Shown: positions 1-13,356, numbered from the stretch's first letter. The stretch: 64,000 bases of DNA from Episyrphus balteatus (GCF_945859705.1 NC_079135.1:27825679-27889678); one strand, 5' to 3'. The notes: generated by a model not told the origin, from the sequence alone. Made by a program: numbers and translations.

Positions 1-2030
1 TAAGCTATTGAGGCATGTTCACTGTTCACATTACAAAAATATATACACAAATGGCCACCGCACAGAGAATCAAAACCTGGCCGTTTTGACTGTCATTTGT
101 TTCTAGTTCTAGTTTCCAGGACAAAAATTTAATAGCACGAAATTTTATTCAACTTTTATTTACCCAATTTAATTTTTGGAACAGCAGCGGATACAATTTT
201 ATATGTAAACTAAACAGTTCCGGAAATACGCTATTTGGCTCTTTGACATTTATTTAATTTAAAATAAGATTGTTCCATTTTGTTAACAATAAAATCTTTT
301 TTTTAATGGACTATATCGCATTCAACAGTCGACAGTTACAATGAACAATTTTTGTTAAGAAAATGAAAGTTTTTGTTATAAAATATATCTATCTTCTGCG
401 AATTTTATAAAACAATGCCTTCTACAGCTATTTTCATAACGAACCACAAAAGTTTGTTTTAATTCTTTTTTTTTTCATTATTTTATTTTTGCAAGAAGCT
501 CGTAGATTGCGATCTATGTACATATATATCACCTTATGTTTACCTTTCACTTTGCTTCTGTAACTAAATAAATCGTCGGCAGCAAAAAACAACACACGTT
601 AAGTGCGTAAGCTAATCTTGACGTTTTGTTCAAATTTACCCAATTGTAATAGAATAACGTAATTTAAAGTGATAGTTAAAAAAAAAATAAGACAATGAGA
701 TAATGAAATCTAAGATTATATGAGGTTCTTCCTGTGAGGGCTCCAATTCTCATCATCACATCACAGCACAAACGTGAATCGCGTTTCATGCTCGAGTTTA
801 CACCTGGGTTAGATCTTATGATAATTGCCCCACTATTTTAGTTTTGTTGCTAAGATCTTAAGAGTGATTTTTTTTTCTATACTATCTAGAGTACACTAAC
901 CTACATTGGTTATGAAATCACTTTATAATATCCGTTGGGAAAAAAACTTTTAAATTTTACTAACCATGGTCTTATTAGTTTAACGTTATTTGTGGTGTTG
1001 AGCTTAAAAAGTACATAAAGTATTTTATTTCTGTTAAAAGTCTACCCACTAATTAGTATGAAAGTAAACAGACAGATCTAGGAGTTTCAAACAATAAAAT
1101 TACTAAACATATCTGCACGAAAGATAAAACCAACACGAAAGATAGGTGGCGTTATAACTTTTTGGCAGAAAATTTGAAATTCGGTATCGGAGCATATTAG
1201 GAATTGGTAAAGTTGAAATGCGCTACCGGTGGTTAGAATTGGAATTAAAGGTGAAGTAGTGTCAGATAAAAAAACGATAAGCGATAATTAATTTTTTTTT
1301 TTACTTTCTGAGGGTTTTTTTTTTTTTAAATAATTTTCTCATCGATAGATTTAAAACGATAATTTTAACACTCTCTCTCAAAATTGCCAATTCAAATGTA
1401 GATACATGTAATTATAAAAGCCAACAACTATGACATAACCTTGTTCGGCATAAAGTCTATTTTCCATAAATAGAAATTTACTAATTTTATTGCGAGTGTG
1501 TCAACTCTAACCAACTGCCGAATTAAAACCAATCAACAGGCCTATACAAAAATATATAGAGCATGAAATTAGTTTGCCAATAATCCATCCGCTTTTTTGC
1601 AATTTGATTACAAAATGAAGTATAAATCTATCTTTTGGGATTATAAAAAGAGAACAATATGTATATAACTATAATCTTTACTGGTCAAAGTGACAGCTAT
1701 ATAGGGGCTCAGCGCCATTGGAGCATATTCAAAAAAGAAAAAAAAAAAAGAAAGAAAAATCTATCTTGTCGTTTAAACTTTGTTCCTCTACATTATTTAG
1801 GGTATGAAGTAGAAAAAGATCGCGAGTGATTGTTAGCAAAAAAAAAACCTTTGAAGTTGGAAAGGTATAGAATTATTATGGATAATTATTTAGTGAAGTC
1901 ACATCGAAAGGGGACTTTTATTTTTTCTCAGATGAGGTCATTGAACTATCATAGTTTAGTTTGTGTTAGGAAATGGATGTGAAAATATAGTTATCACTTC
2001 TTCTTTATTTATTCTACGATTTTATGATCT
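1..2030. other. Gene-free AT-rich stretch
   Basis: I see no supported gene here. Reading frames are short and broken by homopolymer runs. One piece at 1212-1245 is the reverse complement of a dispersed repeat also seen at 4.1 and 4.35 kb (core GCGCATTTCAACTTTACC), so at least part of this is old repeat sequence. Confidence 0.6.
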
Positions 2031-2032
2031 CG

Positions 2033-3753
2033 CCGTCGCACAGAGGAGTATTCGACCATAAAATCCGGTCATAAATGAAAAAACAAAATCGCATTCGACC
2101 CGTTATTTTTTGCTTTTCCTTTTCGCATTCCTCAATACCCATTCTAACTAAAACTGGTTTCAAATAATAACTGTTGACCCCCTTATCCCCCAAGATCTTA
2201 GTCTAAATCTAGTCGATTTTATAAGCTCACGCTTATATTTTGTTTTCTAATTACACTGTGATAGTTTTTAGAACTTTTTTTTTGCAACAGAGCGGAGACA
2301 CATCGATTCTAGTTAATTCGAGTATGCTGAATTCAGTAGTGGCAACCGTTTTGAAAGTTTGGCTCAAGTTTTCGAGAAATTTCGAAAATAAAATCTAAGG
2401 TCGGGACTATTAAAATACTGATAATTTCGAATAATTAAGTTTTTTAAACAGTTTTTAGTTTAGAGAAAAGCTATTCCTGTATATAGCTATATGTTTAACA
2501 CTATTCCAACCTAGATTGTCGCTTACAAACATTTTATAAACAAAAACTTCACTTTTTCATGTTTTTTTTTATTTTGTTGACTTTCAAAGCCTTTAATATG
2601 GAGGCAAGTTGAGTTTAACATTGATTTGGGATATTTTATATTATTTAAATAGCATATCATTCCAAAAATGAATAAAATACTGCAAACCTGAAAAAGTTCA
2701 CTAGTGAAAATTAGTCTATTAAGCTACGGAAATGTATTAAATAACACTGGTAAGCAAAATTAAACTTTTTTTTTGCCACAAGAACCAAAATATACTTTTC
2801 TGAAGGTGAAAGGGGTGCTGAACTCGAATCCGAAGCCATACATATTTATTTGGCTTCCTTTTTTTAAATATTACAGTTATAAAAGGGAAAAAACGTTATT
2901 TTGACTGATCTTATCCCGACATGATGCAAGTATATAAGAACGTTTTTTGTTTTTCCAAAAACTGTTTAATTCATTAATTTATTTTCTGATATATCTTAAG
3001 CTTAAGCTGAAAATCCAAAAACTATCTTAATTTAATCTTAAGTTCAGGTTTTGATACATTTCCGTAGCTTAGTAGGCTGATTTTCACTAGTGAACTTTTT
3101 CAGATTTGCAGTATTTTATTCATTTTTGGAATGATATGCTATTTAAATAATATAAAATATCCTGAATCAATGTTAAACTCAAATTGCCTCCATATTAAAG
3201 GCTTTGAAAGTCAACAAAATAAAAAAAACATGAAAAAGTGAAGTTTTTGTTTATAAAATGTTTGTAAGCGACCGAAACATCAAAATCTAGGTTGGAATAG
3301 TGTTAAACATATAGCTATATACAGGAATAGCTTTTTTCTAAACTAAAAACTGCTTAAAAAAACTTAATTATTCGAAATTATCAGTATTTTAATAGTCCCG
3401 ACCTAAGATTTTATTTTCGAAATATCTCGAAAACTTGAGCCAAACTTTCAAAACGGTTGCCACCACTGAATTCAGCATACTCGAATTAACTAGAATCGAT
3501 GTGTCTCGCTTCTGTTGCAAAATCGAACTATCACAGTGTTATTAACACTGCAAGCTGTTTTTTTTTTTTACTGTGATTTGTGATAATTGTTAAAAATTTT
3601 TGATGCATGTTTAACTAACCCGAAATTTTTTTTCAGTGTAACTTTTTAATGCGTTATAAGTTATAAAATAATAATTTACGCCAATTCCAATAAAAAAAAC
3701 ATTAAAAATATTTTTGACCGGATTTTGAGGTCGAATACTCCTCTGTATGTCGG
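2033..3753. mobile_element. Outer terminal-inverted-repeat element
   Basis: The two ends are inverted copies of each other over about 35 bases (CAGAGGAGTATTCGACC, then AAAATCCGGTCA, at 2040-2070 and again inverted at 3715-3746). The next ~180 bases inside each end do not match. The centre is occupied by a second, much longer inverted repeat, listed separately. No ORF of note lies inside, so this is a non-autonomous element. I could not define a target duplication with confidence. Confidence 0.55.
2251..3545. mobile_element. Foldback element with ~490-base inverted arms
   Basis: Left arm 2251-2738 and right arm 3054-3545 are near-perfect reverse complements. Shared landmarks are ACACTGTGATAG at the outer ends, ACATCGATTCTAGTTAATTC, the string around TATAGCTATAT, and ACTAGTGAA near the inner ends. 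The ~315-base loop carries a segment (GAACCAAAATATACTTTTCT and following) that recurs near 37.4, 37.75, 38.3 and 46.3 kb, so the loop or the element belongs to a dispersed family. The RNA or single strand would form a very long hairpin. No coding capacity is seen. Confidence 0.8.
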
Positions 3754-4097
3754 TCGATTCTATTGTTTAAATAAAAAAAAATATAGGTATTGAAGTATCG
3801 AAAAATATTAATAATCTGAGAAACAAGTAAAATAAAAAAAACTGTTCTGTAAATCTAATACATAAATCCAAAATTACTCATTTCTTTAAATTTAAAGTAA
3901 CAACTAACAATAATAAATTAAAACTTTTAACCCAATCGATTGGGGATATGCGTATGTCAACGCTAGTCGTCACAATTTGACCAAATAGTTAATTAAAGAT
4001 CTTAGCCCCAAACAGTTCTCAGAATTTTAAAATCGTTTTTTGTTTGTTTAAAAAAAATGGCGATTCAATTTGCCATCTGAAACTATTTGAATTTTAT

Positions 4098-4386
4098 TTC
4101 AAATTTTGACCACCAAAAGCGCATTTCAACTTTACAAATCCCCGATTTTGACATTTGAGGCTATACTAGTAGCGCCGTAGTGGTCCAAAGTTGAACTGAG
4201 TTGCTAATGTGGAAGAAACTAGCGCCTCCGTGTCAGAATATCCGTTCTAACCTATGCAGTCTAGGAAAACAAACAAAACCAAAATCTCGGATGGCTTGAC
4301 GTCTGTTGATATTTCTCACAACAACTCGGTACTTATTACTCAGTATACAAATTTTGACCACCGTTGCGCATTTCAACTTTACCATT
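4098..4386. repeat. Pair of direct copies of a dispersed repeat
   Basis: A ~35-base string beginning AAATTTTGACCACC and ending CATTTCAACTTTAC occurs at 4098-4133 and 4349-4384. An inverted copy sits at 1212-1245. The spacing of about 250 bases suggests remnants of a short tandem or a transposon end. The surrounding ORFs are short and not coding-like. Confidence 0.5.
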
Positions 4387-4720
4387 CCTCCCAATGGCAG
4401 GATTGTGAAAATTTCAATTCTCATGAAATTAAGTTCCGCGTTGTTTTAAAAAATTGAAACCCAAATGACAACTAAATCAATTCGCCATTTGTTGTTGTTA
4501 TATCAGTTGAGCTATTAATTCTTATATCAAATTGAAATGTTACCTAACAAAAGTGTTTAAAAATTCAGAGAACTAGGGGTCGCTGATGTCGGGATTTGAA
4601 GAAGATCTCTTACTATAATAGCCTTCGATGCCCAATTTTTATTCTGTTAAATTGCTTGCTTCCGAATGACAGAATTCAGAAAATCTAATTTCTGCATGAA
4701 AAAACAATGCCTTGATAGAA

Positions 4721-4885
4721 GTCCTGTTCCATTAAAAGTGGTAGACTTCTCATGAATAGAAAATGACCAGTATATCTAGTACAATAATTAACACATGATC
4801 TTCTGTTCGAGTAGATAGATTGTGTGGTTGATAGTACTAGATTTCTACTAATGAGTAGCAACCACCTCCAAAGCAACGCGGCCAG
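4721..4885. mobile_element. Degenerate MITE, TACTCATGAGTAG family
   Basis: The ends are imperfect inverted copies: a CCTGTTCCATT-type left end, and ATGAGTAGCAACCACCTCC at the right. The middle shares TCTAGTACAA and ACACATGATC with the better preserved copy at 32540-32689, and a half copy lies near 40.30 kb. It is a small non-coding inverted-repeat element, considerably diverged. Confidence 0.5.
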
Positions 4886-6515
4886 TGAATTCAATTCTAG
4901 AATTCCTTCTCATTCATTACTATTTCTACTTGTTTGAGTGTTCCCATTCATAAAATGTTCTTAAATTTTCCAAAATTATAAAAAAAATACTATTTAACTG
5001 TCATTATGACATGCTATTCTTGACAGCGACTTCAAAGAACTAGGTATGTTTCATGTTAAAGTTATCTCTTATTTTACCATGTGTTCTTATTTCATTTGCC
5101 AAAGAATTCCTGGTTTGTGTTACAAACAGTATCCAGGTTAATCTCCTTCTACCTTCAACTGGGCATCAGCTGTATAAAAGAAAGTTTCTTCCCATGAAAA
5201 CTGAAAGCGGTGAAACCATATGACAAAAAATACTAAACAATGATTATACAGTCAAACGGTCACGCTTGAAAATTACGAAAGCAAGAAAACAATAACTACT
5301 CGTATCTGAAAAAGGTCAAGGTCTTTGCATTATACGTGATAATTTAATTCATTCCTATAAATAATGTTCACTTAAAATGGCAAAATTATTATTAATATTT
5401 TTCATGCGTACAACATGTCTCTGTTACCATATTAAGGTCTGTTTGCATGTTTTAAAGAAATATACAATTGTTTGAATAATAATAAAAAAATAAAAGTAGT
5501 AGAATATAGTTGCTGAACAGACTTAATGGAGTTATTAAATTGGAATTCCATCACTCTTATGACATTTAAGTCACAATTTACAATGCGAAGATGGCGATGG
5601 ACGTGTGTATATGTTTTAACAAATCGATGACTAAGTTTCTGATGCAGATCGCACCAAACAAGGAGTCAAGAATGGCGAAAATATCGCATACAGAATTATG
5701 TTTTTTTTTGTTCTTTTTTTATTGAACTCCATTGCCATTAAAGGGGATCTGTTCCAAGTGTCAAGTAGCACTTGGCAGCCATGACACAGAAAAAATAAAT
5801 CGCAAGGTATTGCATTTTAGCCAAACATTGACAGTTATGGTTGTCGGCAGAGTGATGGCGCGATGGCGGCAGGCAGCGATGGAGATATTCAACTGGAGAA
5901 TAATGCTATCTATGTAGTTTTTGGCAATGTGCCGTTACTTCTGGTTCTGGTCGGATGATATAGTGATCTATGAATTTCTCGGAATGCTGATCCAGTGCGA
6001 ATGGAAAAACAAACAATTGGCAGACGGGAAGTAACAGCTGCAGATTATTTTTTAAAAAAGATATCTGATGATGAAACGATTTTGTATAGAGTTGGGCATA
6101 AAATGTCTTCAAGTCAAAAGATTATTGTGATGGGAATGAGTTAGACAGAGTGTCACAAGATATGTATGATGTCTTGATGTATAATATGTGTGATTAATTA
6201 CATGACTTAAGAATTTTAAACTCAAGGCAAAGCAATATAGTTGTACAATTATACCTATCGTTGCTGAGCGGGTTTTATATTTTTGTTTACTATGAGATTG
6301 TTTAACAAGCGTTGTGTGACCTTTACAAGAATAATGAAAGGCTTTACAAACAGTATTATTAAGATTAATAGCCTGTTCTTTAAATTCATTCTATATCCGA
6401 CCCGGACTAATATCGGTGTAAATGTTTTTTTTTTTCAGTTTTGAGTTCCCTATCAATCAATAAGATGGATTTCATATCGTTTTTGCAGCAAACAGAACTA
6501 TTTGTTTTTAAAACG
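4886..6515. other. Gene-free stretch with an unexplained higher-GC patch
   Basis: No gene is supported. The part from about 5580 to 6130 is less AT-rich than its surroundings, and its codon usage on the plus strand looks partly coding (short open runs ending at stops near 5917 and 6034). I could not match it to a family. It may be a decayed transposon or gene fragment. Confidence 0.4.
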
Positions 6516-6519
6516 ATGG

Positions 6520-6990
6520 TATTACGGGTTTGACATCAAAACAGTTGATTTTCAAATTGGAATATAAAATTGAGGAATGAATTAATTCTAAAAACCGATG
6601 AAAAGTATTAAAATCTATTCGTTGAGGGCGTGACAAGTAAATGTTTTGGGTGTGACACATTATACATTTTGCTTTATGCTCCTTATGGTTGATTTCATAA
6701 CGAAATATTGCGCTCAATTGACAACCTTCTTTTTGTTACGGGTGTGACAAATAAACGTTTTGGGTGTGACACATTATAATATTTTTTCTTTATGCTTCTT
6801 ATGGTTAATTTCATAACACAATATTGGGTTCTATAAAAAAATCTCAATTCACAAACTTATATTCGTTACGGGTGTGCCAAGTAAATGTTTGGGGTGTGAC
6901 ACATTTTATATTTTTTTCTTTATGCTTCTTATGGTTAATTTCATAGCGAAAAATTGGACTCTATAACAAAATCTCAATTCACAACCTTCT
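6520..6990 (+). repeat. Tandem array, ~115-130-base unit with GTTACGGGTGTGAC core
   Basis: Three adjacent units can be aligned by eye. Each has an ACGGGTGTGAC-like core (degenerate at about 6525 and 6628, clear at 6735 and 6865), then TTTGGGTGTGACACATT, then CTTTATGCTTCTTATGGTTA and TTTCATA. Unit starts are 114 to 130 bases apart. The same core recurs in the array at 14.64-15.51 kb on the far side of the 6.5 kb element. Confidence 0.75.
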
Positions 6991-7931
6991 TCACATCAAT
7001 TTTATAAAACTTTTCCTTTTTTCAAACTCGAATTACTATCTCCCCATTGACAAATGGAAAATTAACTCCACAACAAAAGACATTAAGGTTAAATTAATTG
7101 AGAACATACGTTTCTTTCACCACGAACAGTGCCTTTGGGGTACTTTTGCTTTTAAACAACCATCATTCCATTTCTTTTACACCAGAACCTTTAACTAGTG
7201 ATTGAGACAAGGCGTGGGAATATATAAATTTGCTGCTTCAACTGCAATTTTCAAACCATACAAAACTGCATCAGGATGAAACCTTTGTCTACGTAAACTA
7301 CATACAGGGTGTCCCAAAAGTAATGGATCAAACGAAATATGCTGCTAGGCCAACTTTAGGGCTCTCAGAATTTGGTATTTTGTTCATCCCAAATCTTTAC
7401 GGTTTTCGATTTAATGCAGTTTTTGTGAAATTTCGAAAAATTCCGACTTTGCAACAGTATTTCACTTCCTCCGCTTATAACTGACTTTTGTTTTTTACAA
7501 TTCTTTCACTAAAACATTACCTAATAATAAGAAATAATTAATTAATCAAAATATTCTTTATTTCATACGCCATTTTGCTGCAAATTAATTAACAGTTCCA
7601 TGTTTTAAAAAAACTCAATTTCTTACTTTTATTTCAGAGCAACACCCTGAAAAAAATTTATATGGTGTGAGACTGCTTTATTATTTTAAAAACTTGTCGT
7701 GTTATTGCAGTTTTCAAAAATGTATACAAATTTCCAAAGTTGAAATTAGAACGAATGATATTACAATTTAAATGTAACAAAACAGGGGGGTCATTCCGTA
7801 ATTTTGAAAACGATAACCGAATCGATGATAATCGTTTTACAGTTTGACAATCTTTATAGCTATTTTAAGTCAATTCTGATTCAATATTTCCTAAATAGTT
7901 TATATAAATAAAAGTTTTCGTATCCTTAGAA

Positions 7932-8022
7932 GTCGTATTAGTCTAGGTGATTTAGTAGTTGCCTCTTACTCGGGTGTCCCAGGTTCGATTCCGGAAATTG
8001 AAATTGTTTTTTTTTTTTTTTT
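7932..8022 (+). promoter_or_regulatory. tRNA-like Pol III unit in left arm (A box, B box, T-run)
   Basis: An A box TAGTCTAGGTG (7939-7949) matches TRGYNNANNNG, and a perfect B box GGTTCGATTCC lies at 7982-7992. The 43-base start-to-start spacing is that of a tRNA. A 16-base T run at 8007-8022 would end Pol III transcription. An anticodon-like arm (TGCCT, loop CTTACTC, GGGTG) can be drawn with wobble pairs, but the acceptor ends do not pair, so this is a tRNA relic or SINE head rather than a working tRNA. Confidence 0.55.
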
Positions 8023-8129
8023 ATTTTCTCAATAATCGTCAATAAATAAACGATAGCTAAATAGGTCTCGTTTTTGGAGAATTTATTCGTTTTTGGATGC
8101 AATATTTGATTTTTTAAAAGTGTTTATTA

Positions 8130-11100
8130 ATTTATTCCAATCATATATATTATTACGGTTGTCGAACACCCTTTACCGGGACTTACACCGAACAGATTTT
8201 AATAAATTATATCTTAAAAAAAGGCGAATTTCTGCCGCCAGAATCTGGCAAAATATAAATATTTAAATGTTTATAATTTTTAAGAAATCTTAATTTGTTT
8301 AAAAAATAATATTCCAGCCAAAATGAATTTTAAAATGACTTTTTACCACTTTCCAATGAATTTGGAAATGTTTGACATGGCGTGTTCCTGTTCACATTAG
8401 GGGTGTTCGTATATCATTAGTTCGTATCATCAGGGGCGTTCATTAGGCGAGTAAATTCTCCGATTTGCTTAAAAATTCTGATGGTTAACATTTTAAGCAT
8501 TATTATACAAACAAATTGCAGATAAGTTTGGACAAAAATATGAAACCTGTCAAATTTTAGAAGTGGGGATGAAATCCTCTCAGAGAAAGAAAAAATTGTG
8601 CAAAAGTACGCAAACTCTTTTAGGACAAAATTATCATTTATTAAAAGAAAAAAAGAAGGCACTAGCTTTTGAAAGATTTCAGACTTTTGTCCGAAGAAAT
8701 TTTTGGGCAGAAATTTGCAAGAAGAGGGGCTCTCTTTTTTGTAAAAAAAAACTACACAGTTTCAGTCTAATCAAACAGGAATTGGGTTAAAAAAGTTGAA
8801 AAAAGGAGAATTATTTCTGTTTTAGGCAGTACCTAAACAGCCCTGTTACATGTAACATTAGTTATACATTTTTATTTCATTTTTGGCACACAAATTGAAA
8901 ATGCCAACTTTTGAGGTTCTGGGTAGTCAACCTCCGTAAAAAAAAGATCACTCAAAAGTTTTATTTTGTATTTAAGTGCCTTATATCATGTTTTCACTAA
9001 AATCCAAATAAGATATTTTCGTAAACTATTTCATTTTGAATGTCAAATGGTTAATGGTAAATTGCTAATCCTCATCGAGGTAAAATGGATCGAAAGATTA
9101 ATTTGAAATTAAAGGCCCCAACCCATAGAATCCGTTCCACCCGTTGTGTCAATTAATCCGTTGAAATTGAAGGATGGGACAGAAAGGGGTGACCCAAAGA
9201 AAACGTTGCATGACTGATTGCTTTTTGACAGCTCACTTTAAATTCCAAGGTGTGTTCGATATTTTCTCGATGAATGTGCACTAAGGAAGTTCTGATGCAA
9301 GAAATTGTTAACTATTATCGTTGTTCTTTTTTTTTTTTAATAAAATACGCTACTAGACTTTATGTATATGTACTTGCTCTTCAGTTAAAAACAATTTTTA
9401 ATAACAGATTATCATTTGTAGATATGACTTTGGCATAGTAAAATTGAACTCTACAACAGAATTTTAGTATTTAATTGATATAATTTATTAGATATATCAT
9501 TAAATGTTACTTTTATTACATTTTATTACAAATAAACAACTAAAGTTCACAATTCATAAAATCAGAAAAGAAAAGAACACAGTTCTTAGTTCTGAAATTC
9601 CCCGGTGTGCACTCCGAAACAGAAAATCGAACTGATCTATTGTTGACAACCAATGTCAAAGGATACGACAGATGAAAAAGTAGAAAGTTGGGCTATTTCT
9701 TCCGTCGAATTCGTCAAATACAAATAATTGATTTATTTTATTCATTTATCACATAATACGATATTTTGATAGGAATAATTATATTCCACATAGTGTAGTT
9801 CCGATAACCAATGAAAGATACAAAATATTTTGCTTATTTTTTACTTTGGTGTACTTAGCGTAGTTCCTTCAACATCAAGTGCGGTCCTACCTTTATTTTA
9901 ATTATTCTTTCAGATCATTGAACACTTCTACATAAGATGTTTCCAAAATGATTGGAAAGTGGAAGTGTTCATCGCTTTAGACAGGATCTTTGGAATAAGT
10001 TCAGTGGGGAACTTCCAACGATTGTCAGTATAAGAAAATAGTCAAAAGAAAACAGAAAAAAAAGAAAAAAAAATGTACAGCTATAGCTGGGATGGTGAAG
10101 ACATAAACAAACAAAAGGAGGCGCGAATTGTGATAGAGTTTTTTGAATTTAGTTCGTGTTTTTCAAAATAAATATGTAAAATTAATTAATTTTTTTTAAT
10201 TAATCGGAAATAAAAACTTTAAATTTGAAAACAATCGCGAAATATAAAAGTTTTTGTGGTTAAATGATTTCGAACACACAGTGTTTGTTGTAAGTGTGTG
10301 TGACAATATGTTTTTTGTTTACATTTTCCCTGCCGAGATATGTCAAATTAGAAAAGGAAAAGACAAAGATAGTTTTTGGAATTTCCCTTTATGAAAAAAA
10401 AAACACCACCAGAAACAAAACAATAACAAACGTTTAATGGCGTTTTTAATTGGCAATCCGGAATTGTTCTTCGATTCAGAATCCCAATTGAACAGTTTTT
10501 TTTTATTCCGAAGAATCTGAAGTTTAACATGTGCCACATATATGTGTAATCGCACCAAACTTCATTTGTTTTTGTGCTGCAAACATTTTGTACTGCTAAC
10601 ATTTAAATCTATGAATGTGTGAGTGATTCTGCTTCTGATTCTGTTTTTAAAACCAGAAGAGAAATTCTGTTTTTTTCAGAATCAGAACTGTCAGTTTTGA
10701 TTTTTGGTTTTTTGTGAAATTTTTTGAATCCAAAATGGATGCCATGCTATGGTTTTTGTTTTTTTTTTTTTGTGAAAAAATTTGTTTGCATCCATCATGG
10801 ATGTAATGGCCTTCCACTGCGGAGTTAATATTAAAAAAACAAAAGCAACTTTTCTGACAGACAGCTGCCAAAGTTTATGTACAGTCGTGCCAAATATTTG
10901 CATGGATTTCAAAAATCAACATAGATAAACAAAAAAACACACCTATGGTTTTTTTTCAAGATTTTTTGTAAGTAGGTACATATATGTATGAACATATTCC
11001 GTAGGAACATTTCATCTTCCATTTGCCAGGAAAAGTCTGGGAAGTGTACCTTTGTATGTACATATATAGTATATACATAATGTACATAAGAAAAAGGCCG

Positions 11101-11390
11101 TAATATTTGAAGGCTCCATGGGAAAAACAGCACAAGTCCATTCCAACTCATTTCGAGAAAAATGCATTTTTAAATTTTGTTCTCCATACAACTTAGTACT
11201 TAAAGCACACAATTTATTTATTTTTTCAGCAAGGCTTAAATTTGTTTTATAAAAGTAAGGATGCCATCAGATAGTGGTCAGTAAATACTACAAAGACCTC
11301 ATCATTCGTTTATTTTTGACAAAAAGTGGACATGTGCCGTTTTTCCCCTGGACCCTTCATTTGCTCTTTGCGTGCTATAGGGGCGTAAGT
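8130..11390. other. Interior of the 6.5 kb element, no intact gene
   Basis: Only short frames are present. A piece at 8815-8842 (TTTTAGGCAGTACC and AAACAG) recurs at about 16707-16733, so the interior itself contains dispersed repeats. The minus-strand frames at 10.3-11.2 kb are low-complexity readings of A/T runs. No transposase motif was recognised. Confidence 0.5.
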
Positions 11391-11395
11391 GTTGC

Positions 11396-11825
11396 ACCCC
11401 TATTACGATTGTCAACTATCAATTCTTTGCCCCTGGGTAAAAAGGACTTACATAAATGATAGTTTACCAGAAAATCCGATTGAAGTTGAAAATCGATGAA
11501 TTTTTGAGCATTGATCCTCTTATTTTTATAAGAAAGAGTTACTCTAAATTTATGTTTTTGATTCTCTTTTCATCAAAACCCGAAAGTGAAATTTTGTGAC
11601 TTAACCTCTTTGTAGCCGGAAGCAAAGAATTTATAGTTGTTAAAAAAAAATTCGATCTCTTATTTGCTTTGAAAAAAATTTGAAAACGAAGAATGATGCT
11701 AACCGTGAAATGTAACTGAAAAGATCCATTAAAAAAATGACCAGTTTTCCCCCATTTCGATTTTAAAACATCAAATTTCAGTATTTATCAACTATCAATT
11801 GATAGTTGACAATCGTAATAGGGAT
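11396..11825. mobile_element. MITE with 27-base perfect inverted ends
   Basis: CCCTATTACGATTGTCAACT and the following seven bases at 11398-11424 are matched exactly, inverted, at 11797-11823. The match extends to about 30 bases with one difference. The ~430-base body has no ORF. It lies inside the larger 7.3-13.8 kb element and so inserted later, or is a part of it. Confidence 0.75.
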
Positions 11826-12550
11826 GTTAGGTCCGTTAAGGTACTTCCTAGGCTAAAATATGATAAGTGGCTATTAAAAATGAAAAACAATTAAATCACG
11901 TAGGTAGATACGAATTTTAAAATTTCCACTTTTGAATAGCGATATAAAATTTAATGGAGTGTGAATTAAATGGGTCTAAGATAATTTTTGGAAAAGCCCA
12001 ATACAACAGCAAAGAAAAATCGTCAAAGGAAAAATTGTCGGATGTAAGAATCAGACAGAAACCTTACGTTCAACAATTTTTTTATTGACGATTTAAGGTG
12101 GTGAATGCATGATTCAACATCGGTTCAAGTTCTTCAAATTGACCAAGTTTGAGATATTAGTTGCGGCAACCTGTTTGAAATAGAGTTAATTATAAAATGT
12201 ATGTACAACTTAGGGAACCTAGAATTGCTAAATTTAATGTGCCATATTCATAGCTGTTTAACTTAAACTGGGGCTAATCCAATGTATTTTAAATGGGATA
12301 AACACGAGTTTTTTAGTAATTCTCGACTTTTTAAAAAACACACTCTGCATTTACATTTGTACCTACCTACCTATACTTTCTTTTTATTTAAGCATGCGAG
12401 AAGTCTCGCACGGGTAAGCTAGTCACAGATTAATTTGCAAACTCCACAAACAAAAAAAATATTAATGAATCGAATAAAGCCAATAACAATATGCCTGGAC
12501 CGTCATGTAAAAAGTTATTGCACTCTTTATAAATAGTCAATTACTTGAAG

Positions 12551-12903
12551 GAGTGAGGTGCAAAAGTAAAAGAATGAAAAATAATTGTGCAGTTTGTGAT
12601 AAAAGGATCAAATTAATAGGATTGTTAGTACAATATATAACCCACATTTTAAGATATTGGACTTACACTTAATATTTTACCTTTAAGGATGTTTATAACG
12701 ATGCACAGAAAGCAACTTAAATGAAATTTTGTGAAATTTGTTATTATTAGCTGGCTCATAGACATCCTTCTAGTTTAAATATTAAGTGGCCCAATATCTT
12801 AAAATGAGGGTTATATTATATTGTACTAACAATCCTATTAATTTGATCCTTTTATCACAAACTGCACAATTTTTTTTCATTCTTTTACTTTTGCACCTCA
12901 CAC
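12551..12903. repeat. Long hairpin, ~125-base arms
   Basis: Bases 12551-12678 and 12777-12903 are near-perfect inverted copies (for example GTGAGGTGCAAAAGTAAAAG and ATAGGATTGTTAGTACAATA on the left, inverted on the right). The loop is about 100 bases. It abuts the inner end of the right arm of the 6.5 kb element. It is non-coding and probably a separate foldback insertion. Confidence 0.75.
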
Positions 12904-13000
12904 TTTTAAAAAATCAAATATTGCATCCAAAAACGAATAAATTCTCCAAAAACGAGACCTATTTAGCTATCGTTTATTTATTGACGATTATTGAGAAAAT

Positions 13001-13089
13001 AAAAAAAAAAAAAACAATTTCAATTTCCGGAATCGAACCTGGGACACCCGAGTAAGAGGCAACTACTAAATCACCTAGACTAATACGAC
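13001..13089 (-). promoter_or_regulatory. tRNA-like Pol III unit in right arm
   Basis: This is the inverted twin of the left-arm unit. The B box is at 13029-13039 and the A box at 13072-13082 on the minus strand, and a 14-base A run at 13001-13014 gives T's on the transcribed strand. The stretch from A box to B box is identical to the left copy, so the two units would transcribe towards each other into the element. Confidence 0.55.
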
Positions 13090-13235
13090 TTCTAAGGATA
13101 CGAAAACTTTTATTTATATAAACTATTTAGGAAATATTGAATCAGAATTGACTTAAAATAGCTATAAAGATTCTCAAGCTGTAAAACGATTATCATCGAT
13201 TTGATTATCGTTTTCAAAATTACGGAATGACCCCC

Positions 13236-13356
13236 CAGGGCTTTTCAGAGAAAAATAACAAACATAAATCGAGACTTTTATTCAAAAAGAAATAAACAAA
13301 CAATAGTCGAGAAAATGTGTTTATTTTTCTTTGTTATTTTTCTCTGAAAAGCCCTG
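13236..13356. mobile_element. 121-base MITE inside the right arm
   Basis: The ends are perfect 27-base inverted repeats starting CAGGGCTTTTCAGAGAAAAA. The left arm of the host element lacks it and gives the empty site (reading ACCCCCCTGTTTTG in the right-arm direction), so this is a clean later insertion. It is too small to code. Confidence 0.85.

Noticed and set aside
7932..8003. Functional tRNA gene
   Set aside because: Box A and B fit, but the acceptor stem does not pair and the T stem is imperfect; it is duplicated inside transposon arms.
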